Assembly (NCBI GenBank): GCA_963377175.1
Contig: CAUJNA010003503.1
Span: forward strand, 427,001-491,000
Source of the DNA: Effrenium voratum
Taxonomy: Eukaryota > Sar > Dinophyceae > Suessiales > Symbiodiniaceae
Direction: 5' to 3'
Length of the DNA stretch: 64,000 nt
Positions 14,501 to 24,500 of the stretch are shown one piece after another. Below the pieces are notes generated by a model that worked only from the letters and a program-made list of their open reading frames with translations, was not told the DNA's origin and did not search any database. The position numbers were made by a program, and so were the translations under genes. Each line of letters begins with the position of its first letter. The first letter of the stretch is position 1.

Positions 14501-15217
14501 ACAAGCTCACAGCAAGCTGTGCGCCAGCCCAAGAGAATTGGGTTGACATCCTGCAACCAGGCCGGCATGACCATCCTCCAGCAGCTTGTTCTTGATGTGC
14601 TCGCAGGCTTTTGCTTCCTTCCTTGACTGGGCTTGAATTTAGGAAGCAGGGGCATGCACTTGTGCAAACGCATCTCGTCCAGGCCAGGCCCTGTATGGTT
14701 ATTCTTACACCATCCACGTCTGGCCGCCCCACCAAGGCCCGCCAAACAGGCTATGGATCTAGCACAACGGGCACAACCCACACTGAGCTCGCTGCATGCC
14801 CTGCACGGTGACTCGAACCTCGGGGCAAAAAGAGACAACCACCACGGATTTCACGTGGTCAATGGCATGACCAGCTTCACCGGCAGGTGTACAAAAGGCA
14901 TGAAGAAGATTGTCTAAGCTTTGCAATTCTGCCGCACTCGTTTTCTGATGTTGGAGCATGTCAATCATTGTCAATCTTCAAAAACGCCCGTCCCATGTTC
15001 CAGCAGCATCTCACTTCCCAGCCCTGACCAAACCGAGGCAACAGCAATATCGATGCCCATATCAGCACACTTCTTGACCTGAGCAGCGGAAGGAATTCTC
15101 CAAGCCACTTTATAGCTTCACAGAGTAACCGATGGCACGTAGCATGCAACACCACTTTCATCTGGCATCTGCGCCTGTGCAACGGTAGCATCGACGTCAC
15201 TGGTGAGCGTTGTTGTC
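1..15217 (-). CDS. ispG: ispG (gcpE/HDS), 4-hydroxy-3-methylbut-2-enyl diphosphate synthase, multi-exon, 3' end beyond the window
   Basis: Encodes the [4Fe-4S] enzyme that turns methylerythritol cyclodiphosphate into HMBPP, the penultimate step of the plastid MEP isoprenoid pathway. About twenty short minus-strand exons follow the family order without rearrangement: [94 protein letters not shown], then a middle-domain set, then [21 protein letters not shown] and [11 protein letters not shown]. The three cluster-binding cysteines (two in CPSC, one in GCIVNG) are present. The exons between roughly 9.2 and 3.5 kb fit the extra central domain of plant/algal HDS, absent from the short bacterial form. 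Where both borders are visible, frame is kept across junctions (14265/14070, 12848/12405, 12349/12217, 11277/11022, 10974/10663, 10613/10189, 1004/456, 416/220). Plastid targeting is expected, but the leader exon was not found. The C-terminal exon is open to the left edge. Confidence 0.93.
1703..1757 (-). mobile_element. Short foldback element, copy 1 (ATGGCCCTGG family)
   Basis: Inverted arms AAATAGATGGCCCTGG (1703-1718) and its near-complement (1743-1757) surround a ~24-base loop. A second copy, in the opposite orientation, is at 36508-36559. The two share the arms and also the adjacent TTTACCTG inside the loop. It lies inside an ispG intron. Confidence 0.6.
2880..2978 (+). mobile_element. 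MITE-like element, family 1, copy A
   Basis: A 99-bp unit beginning GGCTGTGGGTCAAA and ending ACTCATACCC (a slightly decayed inverted end), with the family core ATGGAACC...GGACTAAAAC. It lies in an ispG intron. No clear target-site duplication. Confidence 0.75.
3465..9215 (-). CDS. ispG: ispG exons, central plant/algal-specific domain (borders approximate)
   Basis: Pieces that fit the central domain of algal/plant HDS: ~9105-9210 ([19 protein letters not shown]), ~8900-8966 ([20 protein letters not shown], equivalent to the NVLHRDGSVL region), ~8295-8370 ([18 protein letters not shown]), ~7800-7860 ([12 protein letters not shown]), ~6020-6110 ([20 protein letters not shown]) and ~3465-3515 ([14 protein letters not shown], equivalent to DGLGDGVLLEAP just before the iron-sulfur domain). 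The 8900-8966 and 3515 exons are convincing. The 8.3, 7.8 and 6.0 kb pieces are plausible open frames in the right strand and order, but with weak similarity from memory. Introns here reach more than 2 kb and hold two MITE copies. Confidence 0.65.
4053..4151 (+). mobile_element. MITE-like element, family 1, copy B
   Basis: A 99-bp unit with ends GGTGTGGGTCAAAA and TTTTGACCCATACCC (inverted repeats), flanked by ACATG on both sides (4048-4052, 4152-4156), a candidate 5-bp target duplication. It is the best-preserved copy and lies in an ispG intron. Confidence 0.85.
9599..9705 (+). mobile_element. MITE-like element, family 1, copy C
   Basis: A 107-bp unit, AGCTGTGGGTCAAAA to GTTTGACCCATACCC, flanked by ATGT (9595-9598, 9706-9709). 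It carries a small internal insertion relative to copy B. It lies in an ispG intron. Confidence 0.82.
10121..11324 (-). CDS. ispG: ispG exons, end of barrel domain (four phase-consistent exons)
   Basis: Four exons with both borders resolved: 11277-11324 ([16 protein letters not shown], 16 codons), 10974-11022 ([16 protein letters not shown]), 10613-10663 ([16 protein letters not shown]) and 10121-10189 ([18 protein letters not shown]). Joined, they recreate the contiguous GcpE sequence with no gap or extra residue. Donors in order are GACAGG (non-canonical GA), GCCCGA (GC), GTGCAG (GT) and GCCCGA (GC); acceptors are all AG. This is the best-resolved part of the gene and the clearest display of dinoflagellate donor variety in the window. 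Confidence 0.93.
12160..12900 (-). CDS. ispG: ispG exons, barrel segment MRIG / NHGSLSERI / [10 protein letters not shown]
   Basis: Exon 12848-12900 ([13 protein letters not shown]) ends in a GC donor, phase 1. Exon 12349-12405 ([18 protein letters not shown]) begins after CCTGCAG and ends in a GT donor, phase 1. Exon ~12160-12217 ([16 protein letters not shown]...) begins after CCTGAAG. The joins give [14 protein letters not shown] and [13 protein letters not shown], which is the unbroken GcpE consensus order. An alternative acceptor, CTTAG at 12226, would put the third exon out of frame, so CCTGAAG is preferred. The 3' end of the third exon is uncertain by about ten bases. Confidence 0.88.
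12475..12770. repeat. Cryptic trinucleotide tract (ACC/ACT/GCT-rich)
   Basis: Irregular runs of three-base units (CCACCACAACCAC, CTACTACTAG, GCTGCTACCGCTACTAC). It is low complexity within an ispG intron. Thr- and Ser-rich open frames across it are by-products of the repeat. Confidence 0.7.
13503..13597 (+). mobile_element. MITE-like element, family 1, copy D (eroded left end)
   Basis: Core ATGGCACCTTTGTAAGTGG and ACTAAAACCTGCGTAACC match copy F. The right end TTTTGACCCACAGCC is intact and the left inverted end is largely lost. It lies in an ispG intron. Confidence 0.7.
14035..15217 (-). CDS. ispG: ispG exons, first half of the TIM-barrel domain
   Basis: Exons at 15175-15217 ([14 protein letters not shown]), 14784-14818 ([12 protein letters not shown]), 14265-14341 (25 codons, [13 protein letters not shown]...FVDK) and 14035-14070 ([12 protein letters not shown]). 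The third ends at a GC donor after FVDK and the fourth begins after GCGCAG, joining in phase 0 to give the family string [11 protein letters not shown] short exon between 14784 and 14341 (the segment before [11 protein letters not shown]) is not located. RRKTRTALG, read near 15545-15590, may be the very start of the mature enzyme, but this is weak. The HF and PGNF elements are substrate-domain signatures of GcpE. Confidence 0.88.
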
Positions 15218-15599
15218 CTTGGCGAGCCAAGAACTGAAGACAGCATGGCTTCTCTCTGAACCGACACTTCTTGGCCGCAGCTTTCAGAAGGTGCAAATTC
15301 TGGCGAGGAGCATGGTCTGGGTGGCAATGGGGTGCTCGGAGCCCACCGGCACTTCCCCCACGTAGACCTTGGCCCAGTTATTCTAAATTCCAGTAGCAAG
15401 TCCCCAACAAGGTTTTGTTTTGATCTATCAGCAAGAAAAGAAACAGCCCTCCCCTCCAGACTGGGACTCCTGGGACCTGCGAAGAGCCTGAGGTGTCTAA
15501 TTTGGGTTTAGCTAGCTGAAGGGGGCAGGTCGCCGAACAAAATTGGCTTTGCCGGCTGGGCCCCAATGCGGTGCGCGTCTTTCGACGCAAGCACTTTTC

Positions 15600-16540
15600 T
15601 GCGGCCTCGCAGTAGACGCCTGTCAGCTGTCAACCTTCATCACTTCTTGGGTGCTTGATATGTTTGTTGCCTTTGGTGGCCTTTTTGGTTTGTGTTGGAA
15701 GCGAAACACTGGCAAACAACCAAATGGAGGGGTCCCTCGCCTTTTTTTGGTAAACACCCCAAGTAAATCAGCTCATGTGTCTGTTTCCAGCCGGCAGATG
15801 GAACGTGTCAAAATAAATGAACCGGCATGACGCTTTTGACACAATCAATGGCAAGCACGCAGAAGCATCTTCAGTCGGCGCAGATGTTGTGACGTCCTCC
15901 AAAGCTCATTAGATCTTCAGCTGGCTGCAGTTTTGGGCGATCCGCATCTCAACTTGATTCAACTTGCCTATGGTCATTTGCCGTCTCCACACACTCGCAC
16001 CAGCGCAAGCCCCTGCACACACACACACACTTTCATTTGGGATACTCCGAGACTTGCATGACTTTGTCATATGATAATTACCAAAGAGGGACCACAGTAG
16101 AATGGCTGCGTGGCTTGCCTTCAATGACAGTTTAAACCTCTGAAGACTTGCAGAAGGGAGCGGCTGCGCCCATCTCGCATTCCTGACAGCCTCCCTGCCT
16201 GCAGGCATTGCTTGGCGCGTGGAGACAAAGCGAACACCCTGGCAACGCGAGTCTTCTGAGGTGCCCGGCCGACAGACATGTATTCTTGAATTTTCAGTCG
16301 AGGAGTCGGCCGAGAGTTCATTCGAGACTTCAACTATTGGCCGCTTCCGCTGAACGCGCAAAATAGCATGGTCATATCTTTGACACATTGACGCCCTGCT
16401 AAAGCTGCGGAGAACAGACATGGGCCACGTGCCTTGACTCTGCAGTCAGCATAAGCAATACCCTTATAATGACGAAAACAACTGGCTCCTCAAAAAACAG
16501 GGCTTGGTCAACTCAGCAACGGTCACACTATCCTGGCTTC
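15600..16540. other. Region upstream of recognisable ispG exons
   Basis: Probably holds the ispG leader/transit-peptide exon, the promoter and the intergenic spacer. A minus-strand frame of 170 codons (15909-16421) crosses it, but shows no family motif and contains a CA repeat. No convincing exon could be assigned. Confidence 0.4.
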
Positions 16541-16547
16541 CTGATGC

Positions 16548-19500
16548 CAAGGTTGCAAGAAACTCGGTATCCAAACCGGAATCCATTCTGCTCTTCTGGC
16601 AGATTCCTGTGAATTGCCCGAGGTGGAAGCCCACTCCCTTCTGATCCTGCATTCGCCCTTTTTGCGGCCGGCCTTTCGCCCCGCCCTCGTTCTGCTCCCT
16701 CGGGATGCGGCGCCTCAGGCAGCGGGGAAACGGCCTAACACCGGCTGGCCGATCAAATGTCTTTCAAGCAAGCCACATTCGACAATTTGGGCTTTCTTGG
16801 ACTTGATGACTCCTCACAGCAGGACTGCCATGGGTCAGCAAACATGAAAATGTCCAATGGCGAGTGTTCCCTTGACCCTTCGCTTTCTTCCACAGCGAGG
16901 TTGCAGCCGCCTACAGTCTGAGGGAACGGGGGGAATCCAATTCAACTCCCATGTGTCCAAAGGCAGATCCATTCCTTCACTTCCTTCTCTCAGTGTTTGA
17001 CCCCCGAGCATCGCGAAGCTTCAAAGAACCCTCTTGGGCTCAGGCCCAGCGCAAGGCCAAGAGACCCGGCAGCGACCTCAAGGCAAACGCCTATATTTTT
17101 TCAGGGCTTTCAGCCGCCAGGGGCCCCAAGACCGCAACATGGCAGGTGTCAATTTGACAAAAAGGCGTCAAAAGGAACCCGCCGGCGCTGGTCCCAAACG
17201 AGATCCACTTAGGAATCACAACGGGCGAGGAAAACACTGGCGGCACTTGCGAGCCACACACACACACACAAAAAAAAACACTCGCACAATCTAGGGGTTG
17301 CCTCCAAATTGGACGAAAAACTGTTCCGAAATGCTGAACGGCGTTCGAAAGCGGTATTTTGGGCAGTTGCTCGTGTCGGAACCATCTGCCCTTGCGCCTT
17401 CCAGCTTTCATCCGCCGTCTCCAAAGCTAAGGCGAGTGCTGCCTTCAACGGTGCTTGGCTGCCATCAACTGGCGAGGCCTTGACCTCAAGCAAAGGCGAG
17501 TGATGAACGATATCGCAGCAGCAACATCAGCTCAATAAGGGAAAGTGACAAACCGGCATGTCTGTTCACGCGTCAAGAACCAATTGCCAATTGACAAAAA
17601 GGCTCTTAGCATGGGAAGATGGGCCAACCGGTAAATTCGCATATGGACTCTCGCAGAGTGCATCAATTTCGGATTGACACCCAGAGTGGCAGTGACCCTG
17701 GGGCTTCGGCCCGTGCAGCTCGCTCCGGTGCCACCTTGGCCGCAGTCTTGATCCGGCTCCATGTTTCTAACAAGAGCACGATACCCAGACTTCGCTGGCA
17801 CAAATTGCACCATCGGATCCTCCATGGCACTGTGAAGTGAGAACTTCTGTTATATATATATATATTTATTTATTTATTTATTTATATAGCCGGCCTGCTG
17901 GCCTGCATGAAAACGCGCAAGGAAAAAGCTTCGACAACACCGTGAAACTCAATGAGCTTAATCCCAGCATCCCATCGAAGCTGGCGAACCTGAAGCTGCA
18001 AGCCCGTGATTTCAAAAGCCAAAGGCCACCAGGCACCATCAAACCTTCGATGGATTCTGGTCTAAGGCTAACTGTGGATGGACGAAATCCAGTTCGCCCC
18101 AGGTGGTTTACCCCAGTATTTATAGGATCTCATTCATCCCAACTAGTGGAATTTGCTCCATCCACAGCTGGACACAAGCCAAAGAGAGCGCTGCTGAGCG
18201 CTGCCAACCTGCCCCGAGCCCTGAGACGCCAACCACAGGGCGCACTGCCCCGGGAGCCACAAAGGCTGGTGCCTCGTTACTTGTCGGCGATGCGTAGCAG
18301 AAATGCGGAGATCCCAGAACTGCCCGAAACTGAGCAGGCGCTCCCGATTTCCTCGAAACGCGCCTTGTCAGCATCCAGGAAACGGGGGCTGAGTTCAAAT
18401 GATCCGGCTTGAGGGACGTCGCCATGGGCTAAACTCGTTGACGCCTTTGCATGTGCTCACAAAGTACAAAGTGGGTATGTATCTTGATTGGGGAGCCTCT
18501 GGACATCATTTAGGTGGCGATTTCTGTCCACCAGCCACTTTTCAGGGGGTCCCTATCTAACTTCATAGCAAGGTATCAACCCGAGCGATAGCGGAACGTG
18601 CAACTAAGAAGGCTGCCGACAGCGCCATGTGAGGTCTCCTGAACGGCAAGCGAGCCACTACTAGGGGATCCAAGAAACCCCCGACACACGTGGATCGTGG
18701 CCCCAGAAATACATCCGATGCGTCATTAATAAATCATCAGAAGGAGCAGCGGTTGCAAGCAGTTCATCGTAAACAGCTAGTTGCTCCAACACTCAGCACT
18801 CATGGACTTATGGAGCCTTCCCCACGTGTGGGTGCTTTGGTGTGGTGGTGTGGAGTAGCTGAGTTCACGCATCCACACGCGCAGAACCAGCTGCAAGCAA
18901 CCTGCCTATCAAAACTCGTCAGTCCCCTCCGTCTGTGCCAGAGCCAGAACGGCCAACCGCTTCGATCGAGGTGTTGCACAAGCTGAAAGCTGAACCAGAA
19001 GAAAGCAGGACATCAAGTTGTCAAACTTGATCAAACGACCCTCTGAACCCTTGCTTGAACACTAGTTCAAAACCCCCACCTCCGGGCGGGTCCTGAGACC
19101 TTCGTTTGTGCAAGCAGCAGTGCTTCCGACCAACATCCAACAACCTTTCTGAAGTGGGTCTGATTGCGGGTTGTTCAAAGACCTCCACTAGCAGTAAAAC
19201 CAAACCTGCTTCGCCTGCCTAGGAGGTCATGCAAACTGTCGAATTTCCGTATTGCTGTTGACAGCCTCGTAGGTTTGACTGTTTGTCCTGGCTCTCTCTG
19301 AGCCAAGGAACAAGGCTCGAATTTTTGCCAATAGCTCTGCACATCTTTCGTGATTTGCCTCGCATTCTGTGCGTAATGGTCTGATGGGTGAAACCGCTCA
19401 CCAGGAACAGGGCAACAAACCTAACGAGCAACACCAAGCAACCAACTTAATTACAAACGCACATGGCAAACACGGGGGGCGTTGGTGCTCCATGCAGTTG

Positions 19501-20257
19501 GAGGTTTGTTTGTTGCCAACTGCCCTTAGGCACCAATGGTCTGGCGGAGCCGTCTCAAGCCGCCGCTGACCTGAGCCGTGCAATGTGACCCGTGTCTCCC
19601 AGAACAGCAGAGGTGGACCTGAACAACCAGAAAGCCAAAGGCAACTAAGGCTGCGATCTGGAGGGAGCCCGATGCCTTTAGCAAGACATGAAAGCAGCTG
19701 CCCCTTCGATCAGTATAGTTGCCCACAAAAGCAGCAGAAACCAAGACGGATAGGTGTCTATAGCCGATGATTGTATGTGAGCTTGTCTGGGATTTGTCAG
19801 TGTGAAACTGGGAAAGAGGCAATCAACCGATTTGTCGTCACTCTGGTCAGCTCCTGAACCTGTTTCATTTCATCGAGGAGTGCCCCTGCTTGCAAGCACT
19901 CCCGTCTGGGAAATGTCTGGAGTCTGCCTTCGCAAAATCTGAGCTTGCTACATGTCAGCTTCAAGACGTCCCATGTAAAACTGTATGTCTCCTGTTGCAC
20001 TCCATCGAAATCAGTGGACATTAGAAAGGCTTCTCATGGTCCGGTCCTTTTCTGTGCCCCCGCGCTAGGCTGGCAGGAGGCCTCGGTTGAACCAAAGAGG
20101 GACATCTGTCACCAACTCCTTGTATCTAAGGAGATGCACCGACTCGGCTGAAAGGAACCAACTCGGCTGTTCTGCAGGTAACGAGCTCAATGTGCCACGG
20201 TTTCCGATGGCTTCTGTGACAGTGTGAAGGTTCATGGACCTTGATTCAATACCAGCC
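16548..20257 (-). CDS. Exon-like pieces of an unidentified minus-strand gene
   Basis: Six short minus-strand frames with protein-like composition and flanking AG acceptors: ~16548-16615 (NLPEEQNGFRFGYRVSCN), ~17430-17490 (SQAPLKAALALALETADESW), ~17715-17785 (SRIKTAAKVAPERAARAEAP), ~18300-18390 (RFLDADKARFEEIGSAC), 19828-19888 (ALLDEMKQVQELTRV) and 20183-20257 (SRSMNLHTVTEAIGNRGT). The last two have GT donors. Their order on the strand fits a gene lying 3' of the phospholipase, but phases do not chain directly, so exons are missing or some pieces are false. No family is recognised; two pieces look helical. Confidence 0.4.
18072..18167. mobile_element. Single foldback element, CTGTGGATGG ends
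   Basis: Arms CTGTGGATGGACGAAAT (18072-18088) and ATTTGCTCCATCCACAG (18151-18167) are near-perfect inverted repeats around a ~60-base centre. Size and GCTGTGG-type end recall MITE family 1, but the core is unrelated. A 191-codon plus-strand frame runs through it and is not considered a gene. Confidence 0.5.
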
Positions 20258-21536
20258 CTGCAAAGTGCTTGCACAAATGGCAAACTCAGAAAACAACCAG
20301 AAAAAGAAGAGTGTGCAAACAAGCAAATACAAACACGCACAAAGTAATCACATCCAAATAGAGTAGCCAGGGAAGAGAAAGAAGGCAGGGACCATGCCCA
20401 GTGCAAGCAGGCCGCCGCGCTTGCTTTTTCACACATCCTCTCGCTCGCTTTTCCTGCAATGCAGGTAGCAGCAAATGCAAAGCAGCAGGCAGAGACTCGC
20501 CATCACTATGCGCAGCCACCACCAGCCTGCCTCAGCTTTGTCTGAGTCTTGGTGGTTTCTGGTGGTTTGATTGCTGGTGGTTTCGGAGGCAGATGGGAGT
20601 CATGGCAACACCCAGGGTTGCTGAGCTCATCCTCCTCCACACACACACACAGCCACCCATCCAAGCCAACCCGTGCCTGCGGTTGGTAACAAGCGGGACA
20701 CTTAAATTCGGGACTTGTAAAGCACGGCAAAGGACTCTTCCAGCAAAATCGCATGAGAGATATTGCGCAAGAAGAGGCTGCCGGCTTTTACCGAGAGATC
20801 CGAGACAGTGAGATATCACCAAGCGATCGCACGAGAGACTGCGCAAAGAGATTTCTCCGAAAAATTGCTCAAAGAGATTGCTCAAAGATGTCACGGAGAG
20901 ACCGAGGACTGCGCGACTGGCCGACCACAGTTTGCAAAAATGCTACTTTCTCCCAGATTCTGCGCGGCGATCTTCAATGACTGGGACATGCTACTGTTTC
21001 ACGACCTCGCGCGACCCTCTGCCTGTGTGGATGCGCAAAGCGCTGGACGGGAATGTTCAGGTTTTCGGGATTTGCGGGGACTCCCTCTTTTTGACGTTTT
21101 GAGGACGCTGGCATCAGTTTTATGCACGGATCTGTCTCGCAGTTTGCTTTGATTTCTTACATCGTGGCCCAGTTTGGGTCGGTTTGGGTCTGGGTGTGGG
21201 ATGTGTGGTGGGTTGCCGGTGTGGGTGTGGGTGTGGGTGTGGGTGTGAGGGGTGGGGGTGGGGGTGGGGGTGGGGGTGGGTGTGTGTGTGTGTGTGTGGG
21301 TGGGGGGGGGGCTGAGGGGGGTTCTCCCTCGCCTTAGCTTGGATTAGGGATAGGATTAGGGTCGGATTTGGGTTGGCTTAGAGGGTCGGGGGGCGCTGGG
21401 TAGAAAACCATGGTTCAAAAGCTGCAAGAAACCCAATGCTGCCAACACAAAAAGCTTCAAATGCCAAACATGTGGCAAAAGAAGAAAAAAAGCCTCGGCT
21501 GTAGGTAAATCATTCATCCCCCAAATGAAGCTCACT
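20258..21536. other. Spacer 3' of the phospholipase gene
   Basis: No supported exon. It contains an irregular GCGCAAAGAGATT-like repeat (about 20825-20890), a GTGGGT tract and some TTAGGG-like words. Confidence 0.5.
21175..21313. repeat. G-rich GTGGGT/GGGGGT tract
   Basis: Runs of GTGTGG, GTGGGT and GGTGGG on the plus strand with an uninterrupted G8 near the end. It has guanine-quadruplex potential and no coding content. Confidence 0.85.
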
Positions 21537-24500
21537 TCAATCTGGCAAAGCTGAAGCGTAGCACTGCTGTTTGATCAGTTGAACGTTTCCAGGATCTACC
21601 AGATCCACCCTGATCCCCGCCTCATCAAGACGGTTGAGAGTCAGCGCCAAGGGGTAGACTCGGCTGATGGCCAGGAAGTCGCTGCTCACCGCGTTGAGCG
21701 GCCTGCGGAGCGGGTTTCCCCGCGCGCTGGCGTGCAGCACCAGGGGGTAGAGATCTGCCAGGAATGGCTCCAGGAAGTTCAGGTTGGACCTGAAACCGAT
21801 GGAGGGCTGAAAATTTCAGCCAACTCCCCGGCTTGGAACCTCATCAGAAACGCAATGCCATGGTTGCTACGCGGAAACTGCTCCAAATGGCCTAGAGGCG
21901 TTGACAAAGCAAACTGGCTGCGAAGAGTCATAGGATTCCCCCTCGCCCCCCGCAAAGTGGTTTGTCTCGAAAAGAAAGCTGCCATGCGAATGTCCAAAGT
22001 ACATCTGACACAATGCCGAAGGGGCTTCCGCGTGTGAAAGGCTTACCTTCAGGTTTCTGCCCCCTTCTTTCCATCTTCCTGGGGACTATCGCGTCATCAT
22101 CCTTGTCATCATCATCGTCAGCATTTCGGGAAGGCACACCACCTTCTGGGCCTTCCCTTTGGATCAAACAAGCCCCTTTTTTGAGTGGAACCCCTCATCG
22201 CCGCATGTGCAAAGAGGTCAGCCTGACGCCGATGCAGCCTGATTAGAGCGGACCGTTGACACTAGAGCCCAAACCTACCACTGGCCATGCCACTTTCCCT
22301 GCTTCTAAATAAAGCAACAGAGCATCAGAGAACAACGTCTCAAAGGCAAACAGAACGACACACAGGCTCGACAACATACGTGCGGATAAAAAATAACATA
22401 TATAAAAAAGTGACGATGCAGGCAAGCGGATGCATCATAGAGACAAGAAACGCTACACAGACTTGCAAACATGAGCCATGCCACGACATGCCATGCAAAC
22501 ACCATTAAAACCAGTTGCTCCTGGACTCCCAAGCAAGAAGCGGGGATGGATCGATAGGAATCCAGTTGTTCGGACTCAGGGCTGCACACCCAGAAAAAAC
22601 AGTTCGTCAGACACATACGACACACATGCCAAGGAACTGGGAGCCCTTCCCAGAGTTGATGCTCTCGTACATCTTCGCCTCTGCATTGTTGGGGTTGGCC
22701 TGCATCACATAGAACCGCCCGCTTGGGGCCGTCATCCAGTCAGAGACCAACCAGGCACTCGCATCTGCTAAGTTCCCTGAGGTCATGTCTGGGGACCAGT
22801 TCTCTGCGAGCCAGTCGCTGGAGATGGTGAACTCTGAGGATGCGGGCAGGAACACCTGAAGTTTCCCTGAACGTCAGACTCGCGCACTGATCAAACACAT
22901 TGAGGTTTCATTAGTTTCCATGTGCAACAAAGTGTTTGGGCGCCGCTGAACCTTTGAAACCAACAAAAGACTAGCAACCCGCCAAACATCACTGCCCTCC
23001 CAAACTTTCGGACCCCGTGTCTGTCAGGGTGCTGCAACACGCTTCCCAGCGGCCACCAAGTCTCCAATGCTTTTGGTGAAGAGATCCTGCTTGCTGATCA
23101 GCATTGGTTGGCCTGCGACAATCAAACAAACGCCACGCAATCAGGAGGGATCAAACTTGGACCAGTCATCTCTTTGGAACATCTTCAAGACCCTGCTCAT
23201 GAGGGAGCCGTGGTGATGTTAAATTCGTCCGTCTCACAGACCTGCCTGTCGCTTTTGTGAGCATGTGCCCTACCTCATTGAGTCCATCAGATTGCGCGCC
23301 TTCTGAGTTCGGACAGTGAATACCCGTCGGGCCAGTGAACATCCCAATCCCCACTAAAATAGACTAAAATGGGTGGTGCACCTACCCCAAAATGGTACCA
23401 TTGGTTTTGAACCATGGCCATCTTCACTTTTCAAACACGTGACTTGAGGCGGCCCCTTGCGCTTGCGCGCGGCCTATGGCCAGCTCCAAAGCTTCAGCCA
23501 GTGCCAGCGCGTCGCTGGGGGGGAAGACCTTGGACGCATTGTTGTGCAGGTTGTTGAAACCCAGCACCACCTGGGTGGATTGCTTCAGGCGATCTTCCTT
23601 TATCAATGGAAATTCGAAAGAGAGCGCTATGAGGCACTATGAATGGCATGTCTAGAGTTAATCATCGCGTGCCAAAAGAGCTCAGCATTAACTGAGACGG
23701 CTCTCGGAAGAGTCCGAGCCTGGCATAAAGCAAACGGCACGCAATGTACGCAGTAGTATACTGGTCAACTTGCCCTTCTGCAACATGTTCATTCTCATTA
23801 GACACCAGTTGTTGAAGATCCTCAATCAGTTGTTCTTGGCAATGTGGGAACAATGAAAGGCTCTGTCAGCTTGACGAGCAATGAGTCTGGAGCCACAACA
23901 GTGAAATCAAAGTCTGGATTTTCTGAACAAGAGGCGTATTTTTATTTGTCAACCCCTGATCAGTTTTCTTGTAAGGCTGTTTCTTGCCAAGTTCCATTGT
24001 TTCGCAAGGAATGCGGGAACAGCATGTGGTCACCATCCCCAAACCCCCTTTGCGGCGGCGCTGGGCAAGACCTGGCAACCCAGCGGCCAGCTCTCTCGGA
24101 CGGTCACGAAGAAAGGCTTTGAGCTCTTCGAGGGTTGACGCAACCTGGAGGCCAAGACCCGAATTCGAGGCGGATGAATGCTCATTCGGCTGAAGCCCCA
24201 GAGAAGAGAACGGCATTCACGTCTCGATGCCTCGCTCTTCCCCAGCGTGGAAAAAAAGATGCGTCCTTCTGCCAAGGAACCGTCTCGCGAGTCGTGTATC
24301 CTCTATGTTGAAAACGCACAGCAGCCAAATCCATCGAGCCTGGGGCAACACATGCCCTCATCACTCAAACTCACTTGCACAGCAAGCACAGCCCGCATGC
24401 CAAAAGAACACGCACTATCCACTGTTGCTGCAGCCCAAAGCATGCTTTTAGCGACAGCATGCGCTCATGCTGTTCTAGCGCGGGTTCCATACGGCGAGTC

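Noticed and set aside
14690..14735. [11 protein letters not shown] on the minus strand, resembling a duplicated VRVTVQG exon of ispG
   Set aside because: The genuine motif is at 14784-14818 with a proper acceptor. This one lacks an acceptor and ends in a non-family sequence, so a chance match is likelier than exon duplication.
17837..18412. 191-codon plus-strand frame
   Set aside because: Begins in a TA microsatellite, crosses a foldback element and lies antisense to exon-like pieces.
20753..21152. Arg/Asp-rich plus-strand frames
   Set aside because: Derived from an irregular GCGCAAAGAGATT repeat.
21335..21385. TTAGGG-like words as an internal telomere
   Set aside because: Only two or three irregular matches, not tandem, and adjacent to a G-rich simple repeat.
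23770..23853. Minus-strand frame QLIEDLQQLVSNENEHV as a phospholipase exon
   Set aside because: Including it breaks the family string RPRE(L)-VVLGF; the GC donor at 24088 joins directly to 23570 in phase 0.
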